From the NCBI GenBank assembly GCA_002314915.1, contig DCHU01000041.1, positions 1 to 59,775 on the forward strand: DNA of 59,775 bases. The letters run 5' to 3'. The position numbers were made by a program, and so were the translations under genes. Origin of the DNA: Caryophanales bacterium UBA1744 (GTDB lineage: Bacteria; Bacillota_I; Bacilli_A; RFN20; CAG-826). The notes below the pieces were generated by a model. It did not search any database and was not told the DNA's origin. It saw only the letters and a program-made list of their open reading frames with translations. Below are positions 27,540 through 35,778 of this stretch, one piece after another. Numbering within the stretch: the stretch's first letter is position 1; every line of letters starts with the position of its first letter.

Positions 27540-28307
27540 ATGAAACTTTCAGTTATATTCCCGGTAAAAAACCAATCGGAAAAGCTTTTTAAGAACATCA
27601 AAGAGAAGGCTCTTCCATATTACAGTGCATTAGGCATTGATTTTGAGATTGTCGTTGTAACAGATGCTAGCAACGAAGAAAACCAGAACATCGCCCTAGA
27701 AGAAATGAAGTCGATGCCTGAGAACGTCGTCCTTGCGCCATATGACAACCATCCAGGAAAAGGACACAACGTCAATAAGGGCATACTCGTCTCAACAGGT
27801 GATTATGTCTTATTCATGGACGCGGATCTTGCAACAGACCTCAAAACAACCGAGGAAATGCTCAAAGTCCTCGATAAATATGACGCTCAGATTGCATCTA
27901 GACACATGAAGGGCGCAACGATTGTCGTTAAGCAGACCGCCAAGAGAAGATTCATCTCCTGGGGCTCTAGAGTCTTGACCAAGATGATGTTCCGTTTCAA
28001 GGTTCATGATACTCAATGCGGATTCAAGCTCTTTAGAGCTGATATCGCAAAAGAGATGGCTAAACGCCAGACAATCGACGGATTCGCATTCGACATTGAA
28101 TATTTATATTTCCTTAAGCTCAACGGCTTTACGGTTAATGAAGTCCCATGCGTTTGGACAGACGATGAGGATTCAACCATCAAGAAGGCTACCAGAACCA
28201 GCTGGAATTTCTTCAAAGAGATGGTTCGAATCAAAAAGAACAAAAAGAATTTAAGACTCACCAGTGAGGAACTAGCCAAGTTCAAGGAGGCACCAGCATG
28301 CCATTAA
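27540..28307 (+). CDS. Family 2 glycosyltransferase (polyprenyl/dolichyl-phosphate glucosyltransferase-like)
   Basis: 255 aa. GT-A fold enzyme with SVIFPVKNQSEKL, VVVTDAS, NKGILVSTGDYVLFMDADLATD (DxD-type metal site) and DTQCGFKLF, a stretch typical of the Alg5/GtrB-like branch that makes lipid-linked hexose phosphates. No C-terminal membrane helices are visible, only a Lys-rich amphipathic tail (RIKKNKKNLRL), so it would be peripheral. Acceptor and sugar are inferred. It overlaps obgE by 10 nt. Confidence 0.82.
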   Translation: MKLSVIFPVKNQSEKLFKNIKEKALPYYSALGIDFEIVVVTDASNEENQNIALEEMKSMPENVVLAPYDNHPGKGHNVNKGILVSTGDYVLFMDADLATDLKTTEEMLKVLDKYDAQIASRHMKGATIVVKQTAKRRFISWGSRVLTKMMFRFKVHDTQCGFKLFRADIAKEMAKRQTIDGFAFDIEYLYFLKLNGFTVNEVPCVWTDDEDSTIKKATRTSWNFFKEMVRIKKNKKNLRLTSEELAKFKEAPACH

Positions 28308-29584
28308 TTGATCACGTAACAATCGAAGTAAGAAGCGGAAAGGGTGGCGACGGCCACATTTCTTTCTTGCACGATAAAGTTTCTGAATGGGGTGGACCAG
28401 ACGGCGGCAATGGCGGTCGTGGTGGTTCCATTTACCTCATCGCATGCAGAAACATCAATAACTTATTCCGTTATCGTCACTCATATTGCGCAATCGCAGA
28501 GGATGGCGAAGTCGGAAAAAAGAAAAACATGTACGGACACAACGCTCCAGACATATATATCGAAGTCCCAGTAGGCACGGTTGCTTACTTGCAGGAAGGC
28601 CACAGATTGATTGCTGACCTCAAGAAAGAGGGAGATACCGTAATGGTTGCCAAAGGTGGCCGTGGAGGAAGAGGAAACGCTTGCTTCAAATCATCCCGCA
28701 ACCGCATTCCAAGAATCGGCGAAAACGGACATCCAGGAGAAGTTAAGAGACTTATCCTAGAGCTTAAGTCAGTCGCGGATGCCGGTATCATCGGATTCCC
28801 ATCCGTCGGTAAATCAACATTTTTAAATGTTGTATCTAGAGCAAACGTTCAGGCGGCAGATTATTGGTTCACAACAAAAGAGCCAAACTTAGGCGTTGTT
28901 GACTTAGGAAATGGCCGTTCATTCGTCTTGGCGGATATGCCAGGATTAATCGAAGGCGCTCACGAAGGAAAAGGACTCGGATTGGAGTTCTTACGCCACA
29001 TCGAGAGATGCCGTGTCTTAATCCATTTCGTCTCCATGTCAGGCGAAAGAGACCCATTTGAGGATTACACAATCATCAACGAGGAACTCAAAGGCTATGG
29101 CGCTAACCTAGACCAGAGACCTCAGATTGTTGTCGCAACAAAAATGGACGAAGAAGGGGCAGAGGAGAGAAAAGCCGAATTCGACAAGAAGATCGGATTT
29201 GAATCGCTCCCATTATCCGCACTTACCCACCAGGGCGTTGATAAGCTCTTAAACGAGGCAAAGAACTTGATCGATATCACTCCGGACTTCCCACTCAAAG
29301 GCCAGACCGAAGAATCGGGAATCAAAGTTTACGACGCTCATATCGATGGAGCACGCCAAGAACACGAATTCGAGATTGTCTCCGAAGGAGCACGTGCTTG
29401 GAGAATCATCGGACAGCAGGTTATTAAGACCTATAGACTCATCAACGTTTCGACTGATGAGGGTATCTCAAAACTTGTTAAATACTTAGATAAGTTAGGA
29501 ATCGAAGAAGAATTAGAGAGGCAGGGCGCCAAAAATGGCGATACCGTCTACATCGACGACTTCGCATTCGAATATTTCAACTAA
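28298..29584 (+). CDS. obgE: Obg-family GTPase
   Basis: 428 aa. Essential 50S-assembly and stress GTPase. Seen: the glycine-rich N-terminal Obg domain (SGKGGDGHISF, GGPDGGNGGRGG), G1 GFPSVGKST, G3 DMPGLIEGAHEGKGLG, G4 TKMD, and the C-terminal OCT domain (RAWRIIGQQV...FAFEYFN). The start lies inside the glycosyltransferase gene with an AAGGAGG ribosome-binding site. A very small gene follows. Confidence 0.96.
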   Translation: MPLIDHVTIEVRSGKGGDGHISFLHDKVSEWGGPDGGNGGRGGSIYLIACRNINNLFRYRHSYCAIAEDGEVGKKKNMYGHNAPDIYIEVPVGTVAYLQEGHRLIADLKKEGDTVMVAKGGRGGRGNACFKSSRNRIPRIGENGHPGEVKRLILELKSVADAGIIGFPSVGKSTFLNVVSRANVQAADYWFTTKEPNLGVVDLGNGRSFVLADMPGLIEGAHEGKGLGLEFLRHIERCRVLIHFVSMSGERDPFEDYTIINEELKGYGANLDQRPQIVVATKMDEEGAEERKAEFDKKIGFESLPLSALTHQGVDKLLNEAKNLIDITPDFPLKGQTEESGIKVYDAHIDGARQEHEFEIVSEGARAWRIIGQQVIKTYRLINVSTDEGISKLVKYLDKLGIEEELERQGAKNGDTVYIDDFAFEYFN

Positions 29585-29600
29585 AGGAGGGATGTCTTAG

Positions 29601-29699
29601 ATGAACGAGAAGAACAAGGGATTCATCATCGCCGCATTGTCGCTTTCCGGCAGCGCGATTTTATCGCTTGTCATCTTGCTCGCGCTCTTCTTGGGCTAA
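29601..29699 (+). CDS. Predicted 32-aa single-pass membrane peptide
   Basis: Too short for normal gene calling. ATG at 29601 preceded by AAAGGAGGGA with about 10 nt spacing, stop TAA at 29697-29699. The peptide is MNEKNKG followed by one hydrophobic helix of about 24 residues rich in Leu, Ile, Ala and Ser, ending FLG. It sits in the 122-nt gap between obgE and ruvA and ends 7 nt before ruvA. The good ribosome-binding site and hydrophobic profile favour a real product; no family was recognised and the function is unknown. Confidence 0.55.
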   Translation: MNEKNKGFIIAALSLSGSAILSLVILLALFLG

Positions 29700-29706
29700 A
29701 TGACGT

Positions 29707-30273
29707 ATGCATTATTATTTCAAAGGAAAAATCGTATATATCGGTGAGTCGACAATCGCAGTTGATGTCCGTGACGTGGCTTACGAATTATTCGTCTCAA
29801 AGCCAGAGTCTTTCGTGATGGGCGAGGAAACAATCGTCTACTGTTACGAAGTATATGGCGAAAATGACCATTATTTAGCCGGCTTTAAGACAAAAGAGGA
29901 TAAGGATGCATTCCTTGCCTTAATCGGTGTTAAGGGTATTGGTCCAAAGACCGCTTTAAGCGCATTGTCAACAACAACCCCACAGGAACTCTTCGCTGCA
30001 ATAGCAGGCAGCAACGTCTCATTCCTCAAAAAACTCCCAGGTATCGGACCTAAAGCTGCCTCGCAGATCATTCTTGATCTCAAAGGCAAACTCACCGAGA
30101 CCAACACAAAGAAAAATAAGGCTGATGAGAGATTCGCTGATGTCAGAAGCGCTCTCAAACAGCTTGGTTTCAAAGTCAAAGATATCGATGATGTCTTGGC
30201 CAAGATCGATGCAACAGGCATGAGCGATCAGGAAATCTTAAGAGCAGCCCTCAAAGCTCTCAGAAAGGGATAA
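29707..30273 (+). CDS. ruvA: Holliday junction branch migration protein RuvA
   Basis: 188 aa. The tetramer binds four-way junctions and loads RuvB. Seen: an N-terminal OB fold (YYFKGKIVYIGESTIAVDV), two helix-hairpin-helix motifs (LIGVKGIGPKTALSAL and KKLPGIGPKAASQII) and the C-terminal domain III that contacts RuvB (RSALKQLGFKVKDIDDVL). It is followed 6 nt later by ruvB. RuvC is not in the window, as is usual for Bacillota, which use RecU. Confidence 0.96.
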   Translation: MHYYFKGKIVYIGESTIAVDVRDVAYELFVSKPESFVMGEETIVYCYEVYGENDHYLAGFKTKEDKDAFLALIGVKGIGPKTALSALSTTTPQELFAAIAGSNVSFLKKLPGIGPKAASQIILDLKGKLTETNTKKNKADERFADVRSALKQLGFKVKDIDDVLAKIDATGMSDQEILRAALKALRKG

Positions 30274-30279
30274 TCTCCA

Positions 30280-31284
30280 ATGGCAAGATTAGTGGATGCC
30301 AAAAAAGAAGTGGAGGACGTTCAGGAGGATTTGACTCTTCGCCCACAAACTCTTAAAGAGTATGTTGGACAGAGCGAACTCAAACGTAACCTCAGAATCT
30401 TCATCGGCGCAGCAAAAAACAGAGAAGAATGCCTTGACCATGTCCTTTTATATGGTCCTCCAGGCTTAGGAAAGACAACTCTAGCCTATGTCATCGCGAA
30501 TGAGATGGGTGGAAAAATCAAAGTCGTAAACGGTCCATCAATTGAGAAAGCTGGCGATTTAGCCGCCATCTTAAGTGAGATTGAACCAGGCGATATACTT
30601 TTCATTGACGAAATTCATAGACTTCCTAGACAAGTTGAAGAAGTTCTTTATGGTGCTATGGAAGACTACCAGTTAACCATCATGATGAACCGTGACGGAA
30701 ACGTTAAATCAATAACTCTCCCATTGCCTCCATTCACCCTTGTTGGAGCTACAACTAGAGCAGGAGATCTATCTTCTCCATTGCGTGCCAGATTCGGAAT
30801 TTCTGAGAAAATCAACTTCTATACTGAGGATGAAATTGCAGGAATCATCGAAAGAACTTCCGCAGTAATGAAGATGCCGATCACAAAAGGTGCAGTGGAC
30901 CTCCTTGCCAAGAGAAGTCGTGGTACCCCACGTATAGCAAATAGACTCTTCAAACGAGTTAGAGACTTCGCTTCATTCGAAGGTTTGGACAAGATTGACG
31001 TTGAGCTAGCCGCTCACGCTTTAAAAGCTCTTAAGATTGACGATTTAGGATTGGATGATGTCGATATCCGTTACCTAAAGACAATCATCGAAAGATTCCG
31101 CGGTGGTCCAGTCGGATTAGAATCAATCGCCAGTGCAATCGGCGAAGAGATCACAAACCTCGAGGATGTTTATGAGCCATACCTGATTATGATAGGTCTC
31201 ATCGACAGAACTCCTAGGGGAAGAATGGCCACTCCAAAGGCTTATTCACACCTCAAAAAGCCATATCAAGACACTCTCTTTTAG
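30280..31284 (+). CDS. ruvB: Holliday junction branch migration ATPase RuvB
   Basis: 334 aa. AAA+ motor driving branch migration with RuvA. Seen: LRPQTLKEYVGQ, Walker A GPPGLGKTT, Walker B FIDEIHRLPRQVEE, GATTRAGDLSSPLRARFG (sensor and Arg finger region), and the winged-helix C-terminus ending RTPRGRMATPKAYSHL. Standard length. Confidence 0.97.
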   Translation: MARLVDAKKEVEDVQEDLTLRPQTLKEYVGQSELKRNLRIFIGAAKNREECLDHVLLYGPPGLGKTTLAYVIANEMGGKIKVVNGPSIEKAGDLAAILSEIEPGDILFIDEIHRLPRQVEEVLYGAMEDYQLTIMMNRDGNVKSITLPLPPFTLVGATTRAGDLSSPLRARFGISEKINFYTEDEIAGIIERTSAVMKMPITKGAVDLLAKRSRGTPRIANRLFKRVRDFASFEGLDKIDVELAAHALKALKIDDLGLDDVDIRYLKTIIERFRGGPVGLESIASAIGEEITNLEDVYEPYLIMIGLIDRTPRGRMATPKAYSHLKKPYQDTLF

Positions 31285-31303
31285 AGAAATTGAAAATACA
31301 TAC

Positions 31304-31391
31304 TTGTATAGGCGTGTTCGTATGCGTTAAAATCATTGACGCTTGCCAGCACGCCTTTTTTCGTGCAGGGCAACTCGCGGAGGCTGATATT
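31304..31391 (+). promoter_or_regulatory. Promoter and structured leader of secDF
   Basis: TTGTAT (31304-31309), 18-nt spacer, TAAAAT (31328-31333). The leader holds a hairpin: TTGCC-A-GCACG (31343-31353) with CGTGC-A-G-GGCAA (31362-31373), loop CCTTTTTT. GGAGG follows 8 nt before the ATG at 31392. The stem is close to the ribosome-binding site but does not cover it. Confidence 0.5.
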
Positions 31392-34148
31392 ATGCGTAGA
31401 AGACTAGCTTACATCTTATTGACCGCTGCCCTCATCGTAGGAGGAGCCGCAACAATCGGCTCTTGTATCACAGACCTTGATACAGATGTTACATACGGAG
31501 CGGGTAGAGATCTCTACTTTAAGGTTCTTAAGAAAGACAGCACAGATAGCAAATTAACAGGCGTCTCACCAGACGCTTACTATGGCAACGAGGACACAGG
31601 TGCAACAACCCAGATGCTCGACGCCGTAGCAGAAGAGTTCGAATATAGACTCGAAAACTGGGGCGCAAACGCCACAGTCACAAAACAGGGCACAGATACC
31701 CTCATCGTCTCAGTCAGAGGCACATCTGATGATGATACCGAATACAACTATTTGGCAAACTACTTGCCATTCAGCGGCGGCAACATCTCAATCGGTGTCG
31801 GAGCAGGCGATAAAGAAACAGAAGAAAATGCACCACATTATGACTGCTATGAAACGTTATTCGATGGATACGAAGCAGATATTCGTTACATCAACAACGG
31901 AACAATCCCGGTCGTCACAATCGAAGTCAGTGAAGAGTGCAAAGGCGAAAACGGCAAATTAGCCGAACTCATCAATTACTGCAAGGACAACACCCAGGCA
32001 GCAAACGAAGAGGAAAACGTCGAAGCAAAAGACTGCTACCTCGTTCTTTGGAACAACAAGCAGGAAGCTGACACATTCGCAGCTGCAACAGCAACAAGCG
32101 CAGAAGACTATGATGTCAACATGTCAAAGCGTTTGGTCTTCGGTGAAGCTCCAAACCAGGCATGGTACGACAACGACGACGATGACCACGATTACGAAAG
32201 ATTCCAGATCATCCCTAACTCAACAGCTATCAAAGACGATAAGTTCGATGAGTCTAAAGCAGGCGCAGCATATTTAGCAGCCGTCTACTACAAATCACTC
32301 CTCAACGCTTCAGATTATGGAAGCATCTTAGGAGAAGGACAGGGATGTGAAGTCTCATACGCATTCAACCACGTCATCACAGCATCTGTTGAAGAACTTG
32401 CAACAGCAGGTGATTGGCACATTTCTCCAGCCTTCAACTTAACAATGATCGCTACCCTCGTAACACTCGTTGCAGCAGTGGTCATCATCTCTCTCTTCTA
32501 TAGAATGGGCGCTCTCGCAGTTATCGCAAACGCATCATTCACAGTAATCGGAACACTCATGCTCTTCGGTTACTTCTCAGCACAGTTCGGTATCGGCGCA
32601 GTCGTCGGTCTCGCCCTTGCCTTAATCGCAAGCGCATTCGGCGGATGCTACTACTTCGCTAAGATGAAAGAGGAACTCTACAAAGGACGTACCATCAAGA
32701 AAGCACATAGCGAAGCTATCAAGAAGACATTATGGCCTACAATCGATGCTGGATTAATCTCCATCATCTCAGGCATCTGCATCTATGGTTTAATCCCTGG
32801 CGCATTCTCCAAGATGGGCTTAATGCTCGTCATCGGCGGATTCTTCGGATTAGTCGCAAACCTCATCTTACTCAGAATCGAGTCATGGTTACTCGCTAAC
32901 GACAAGAACACAGACGGCAAGATCGCTCAGTTCTATGGCGTAGACACAGCAAAGGTTCCTAACCTCGCAAACGGTGAGAAACAGACATTCTTCGGACCTC
33001 TTTATGAGAAGGATTTCTCAAAGGCAAAGAAGCCAATGGCAATCGTCGCGGCAGTCTTAGCGGTCGCATCAATCGCTGGCGTCTCAGTATTCTCAGCAAT
33101 CAACGGCAATGCATATAACTATGCAAACGCTTATGCAGACCAGACAGCAATCTCTCTTGAATACCGTGTCGAAAGCGGCACAAACGCAACATTGCTCTTA
33201 GCTACTAAGCAGCAGGTTAAAGACGATTTCTTCTCCTACATCATGAACGGAGAGAAGTCACTCAACGCATACGTCGATGACATCATCCTCGAACAGGGTT
33301 CAATCTACATGACAGATGACGAAACCCAGTATGACGTTTATTACTTCAATGTTACATTGAATAAGCACTTCGACATCGAAAATGAAGCAGTCTTCACAGT
33401 CAATGTCGGCGGTGATACAAACACATATTCACTCCAGGGCGCATTAAAGCAGGCAAACGACGAACTCTACAACACAAACACAATCTATGTTCAGGCACAG
33501 AACGTCGTCACAAGCGTTGGCACCCCATCACTTGGAACAGTATATGTGGCAGTTGCAGTCTCACTTGCAGCATTACTCGTCTACTTCGCATTGAGATTCA
33601 AACCATCTAGAGCAGTTGCTTCAACCCTCGTTGCAGCAGCATCAGGCGTCACAGTTGCAGGATTCTTCGCTCTTACAAGAATCGCTGTTAACCCAGTCGC
33701 TTCAATGGGTGTCTTAACAACAACAATCGTCGCATTCCTCTTATCCTTATTTATCTTTAATAAAGAGAAAGAGCTTGCAGCAGATTCACACGAGAAAGAC
33801 AAATCATCACGCGAGTTCGGCATCGCTTGCTTAAAGGAAGGCTCAAAACAGGCTTCAGGCGATATGCTCGTCATGTCTCTCTTAATCGCCTTCGTCGCAA
33901 TTCTCTATTACGGCCTTGGCCCATCAACATTCTCATCAGCATTCTTAGGAATGGCTGTTGGATTAGTCGTCTTAGTCGCATTCATCACAACACTCCTTGT
34001 TCCAGCATGTGAGTTATTCTCCAAGTGGTTCATGATTCTCAAGAACTCTCTTAAGAGAACAAAGAAAGAGACAAAGGCAAAAGAAAACATCGGCAGAAGA
34101 AAAGGAGCTGAGCCTGAAGAGGCTATCATCATTGGCATCAACGACTAA
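31392..34148 (+). CDS. secDF: Divergent SecDF protein-export membrane protein
   Basis: 918 aa from the ATG at 31392; an in-frame reading back to 31290 runs through the promoter and leader hairpin. Two halves, each with one helix, a large outer domain and about five helices, as in fused SecD-SecF. The place between ruvB and recJ is the usual one. The outer domain is Asp/Glu/Asn-rich. The two motifs that normally hold membrane aspartates are altered: where SecD has VDANVLIFERIKEEL this protein has ASAFGGCYYFAKMKEEL (F416 at the Asp position), and where SecF has NDTIVVFDRIRE it has LLSLFIFNKEKE. Export-motor function with proton coupling is therefore doubtful. Confidence 0.78.
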   Translation: MRRRLAYILLTAALIVGGAATIGSCITDLDTDVTYGAGRDLYFKVLKKDSTDSKLTGVSPDAYYGNEDTGATTQMLDAVAEEFEYRLENWGANATVTKQGTDTLIVSVRGTSDDDTEYNYLANYLPFSGGNISIGVGAGDKETEENAPHYDCYETLFDGYEADIRYINNGTIPVVTIEVSEECKGENGKLAELINYCKDNTQAANEEENVEAKDCYLVLWNNKQEADTFAAATATSAEDYDVNMSKRLVFGEAPNQAWYDNDDDDHDYERFQIIPNSTAIKDDKFDESKAGAAYLAAVYYKSLLNASDYGSILGEGQGCEVSYAFNHVITASVEELATAGDWHISPAFNLTMIATLVTLVAAVVIISLFYRMGALAVIANASFTVIGTLMLFGYFSAQFGIGAVVGLALALIASAFGGCYYFAKMKEELYKGRTIKKAHSEAIKKTLWPTIDAGLISIISGICIYGLIPGAFSKMGLMLVIGGFFGLVANLILLRIESWLLANDKNTDGKIAQFYGVDTAKVPNLANGEKQTFFGPLYEKDFSKAKKPMAIVAAVLAVASIAGVSVFSAINGNAYNYANAYADQTAISLEYRVESGTNATLLLATKQQVKDDFFSYIMNGEKSLNAYVDDIILEQGSIYMTDDETQYDVYYFNVTLNKHFDIENEAVFTVNVGGDTNTYSLQGALKQANDELYNTNTIYVQAQNVVTSVGTPSLGTVYVAVAVSLAALLVYFALRFKPSRAVASTLVAAASGVTVAGFFALTRIAVNPVASMGVLTTTIVAFLLSLFIFNKEKELAADSHEKDKSSREFGIACLKEGSKQASGDMLVMSLLIAFVAILYYGLGPSTFSSAFLGMAVGLVVLVAFITTLLVPACELFSKWFMILKNSLKRTKKETKAKENIGRRKGAEPEEAIIIGIND

Positions 34149-35698
34149 TGGCGATCTTAGAGGAACTCTTAAAATTCTACAATCTCGATATCGAGGAATA
34201 CGGGCGTCTTAAAGAGGCGCCCTCTTTTGATTTAATCCCGCGCATAGACGGCGCGGAATCGGTCAACAAGGCTATCGAGCGTTTGAACCTTGCAAAGCAA
34301 AACAAGGAAAAAATCCTCGTCTACGGCGATTACGACACGGATGGCGTTATGGCTACATCCATTCTCGTAAGAGCCCTCAGAGAACGCGGAATCATCGCAA
34401 ATGGCTATCTTCCATCGAGATATAAAGACGGGTATGGACTGAATGTGGCGAATGTCGAAAGAATCGCAGCATCCGGATACTCAATCATTTTCACATGCGA
34501 TAACGGAATATCCGCTTTCGAGGCCGTCGATAAGGCTAAAGAACTCGGAATGACCGTCATCGTCTTAGACCATCACACAATCGAGGAAGGAAAGCTTCCA
34601 AACGCCGATATCATCATCCATCCAGTTTTACTGGAGTATGGCGAGTATCCAATCAGCGCAGGCTTCCTCTCGTTCTTGTTCTCCATGCCATTTTTAGGCA
34701 AAAGAGACGATTATCTATTCACCCTTGGAACAATATCGCTCATCTCTGACATGATGCCTCTAAAGGGCCATAACAGAGTGGCCGTTAGACTCCTCACCAA
34801 ACACCTTGAGAACGTCAAATACAGCGAGATATACGCATTGACCAAGAAACCGGTGGTGGATACTAAAGTATTGCAGCTTGAAATCATCCCTAAGATCAAC
34901 GCGGTTGGTCGTATGGAGAAAGACCCTAAATCAATCAATAGACTCATCGCCTATTTCGCGGAGAACGATAAAGCCAAGAAAGAGGCAATCGCCATCTTCT
35001 TAGACAACATCAACGAACATAGAAAAGAGGAAACGAAAGCCGCTGCAGAGAGCTTCAATATCGAAGAAGGTACGCCGGCAATTGTCGTTAAAGCCGACAT
35101 TCCAGAAGGATTGAATGGCTTAATCGCTAATAGATTATTACAGGAACACGCGCTCCCGTGCGTTGTATTCTCGCCGGCTGATGCAAAACCTGGACTCTTA
35201 GTTGGTTCAGTAAGATCAAGAGCGGGATTCGACGTAATTGAGTGTCTGACCCACGTTAAGGTTGACTTAGTTGCATACGGCGGTCATAGCTTTGCTGGAG
35301 GCGTCACCATAAGAGAAGAGGACTTCGAGAAGTTCAAGAAGGAATTCTCATTCTTCGCAATCAAGCACAAACTTGAGAAGAAGAACGACGGTTTAATCGA
35401 GATATCTCTAGATGACTGCAACATGAATACTTACCATCTCATCGAATCTTTTGGTCCTTTTGGACAGGAATGGCCAGAGCCGAAATTCTTGCTTAAAAAC
35501 ATGTACACCAAAGGATTTACATACACAAAAGACGGCAGGTTCCTATCGTGTTTTGTCGGCAAAGACGTGAAGTTATTCAGCTTCTCAATCAGCGAAAACA
35601 CCTTCCCAGAAGACACTGTTACAGACCTCCAAATCACCTTTGCGGTTGACGAATTTAGAGGCAAGAAAACACTGTCATTATTCGCCGAGAGACAATAA
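34148..35698 (+). CDS. recJ: Single-stranded-DNA exonuclease RecJ (DHH family)
   Basis: 516 aa. A 5'-3' exonuclease on single-stranded DNA in recombination and repair. Seen: motif I VYGDYDTDGVMATS, motif II TCDNGIS, motif III DHHTIEE, the DHHA1 region with SVRSRAGFDVIECL and GGHSFAGGVT, and a C-terminal OB domain. It is somewhat shorter than the 560-residue enzymes, so it lacks extra C-terminal modules. Its ATG overlaps the secDF stop by one base. In many relatives apt lies between recJ and rel; it is absent here. Confidence 0.92.
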   Translation: MAILEELLKFYNLDIEEYGRLKEAPSFDLIPRIDGAESVNKAIERLNLAKQNKEKILVYGDYDTDGVMATSILVRALRERGIIANGYLPSRYKDGYGLNVANVERIAASGYSIIFTCDNGISAFEAVDKAKELGMTVIVLDHHTIEEGKLPNADIIIHPVLLEYGEYPISAGFLSFLFSMPFLGKRDDYLFTLGTISLISDMMPLKGHNRVAVRLLTKHLENVKYSEIYALTKKPVVDTKVLQLEIIPKINAVGRMEKDPKSINRLIAYFAENDKAKKEAIAIFLDNINEHRKEETKAAAESFNIEEGTPAIVVKADIPEGLNGLIANRLLQEHALPCVVFSPADAKPGLLVGSVRSRAGFDVIECLTHVKVDLVAYGGHSFAGGVTIREEDFEKFKKEFSFFAIKHKLEKKNDGLIEISLDDCNMNTYHLIESFGPFGQEWPEPKFLLKNMYTKGFTYTKDGRFLSCFVGKDVKLFSFSISENTFPEDTVTDLQITFAVDEFRGKKTLSLFAERQ

Positions 35699-35716
35699 GA
35701 GAAAACGCTTACAAAT

Positions 35717-35739
35717 GAAGGGACTTGTCCCTTCTTTTT
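35717..35739 (+). terminator. Intrinsic terminator after recJ
   Basis: GAAGGGAC (35717-35724) / GTCCCTTC (35727-35734) followed by TTTTT. Confidence 0.85.
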
Positions 35740-35740
35740 G

Positions 35741-35769
35741 TTGTCTTTACATGCGTAAATGCACATAAT
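35741..35769 (+). promoter_or_regulatory. Promoter of rel
   Basis: TTGTCT (35741-35746), 17-nt spacer, CATAAT (35764-35769). The ATG at 35779 lies 9 nt past the -10 with no ribosome-binding site. Confidence 0.6.
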
Positions 35770-35778
35770 ATACGCGTT

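Noticed and set aside
31290..31391. N-terminal extension of SecDF
   Set aside because: Covers the promoter and leader hairpin; the 31392 ATG has GGAGG and begins a typical signal-anchor.
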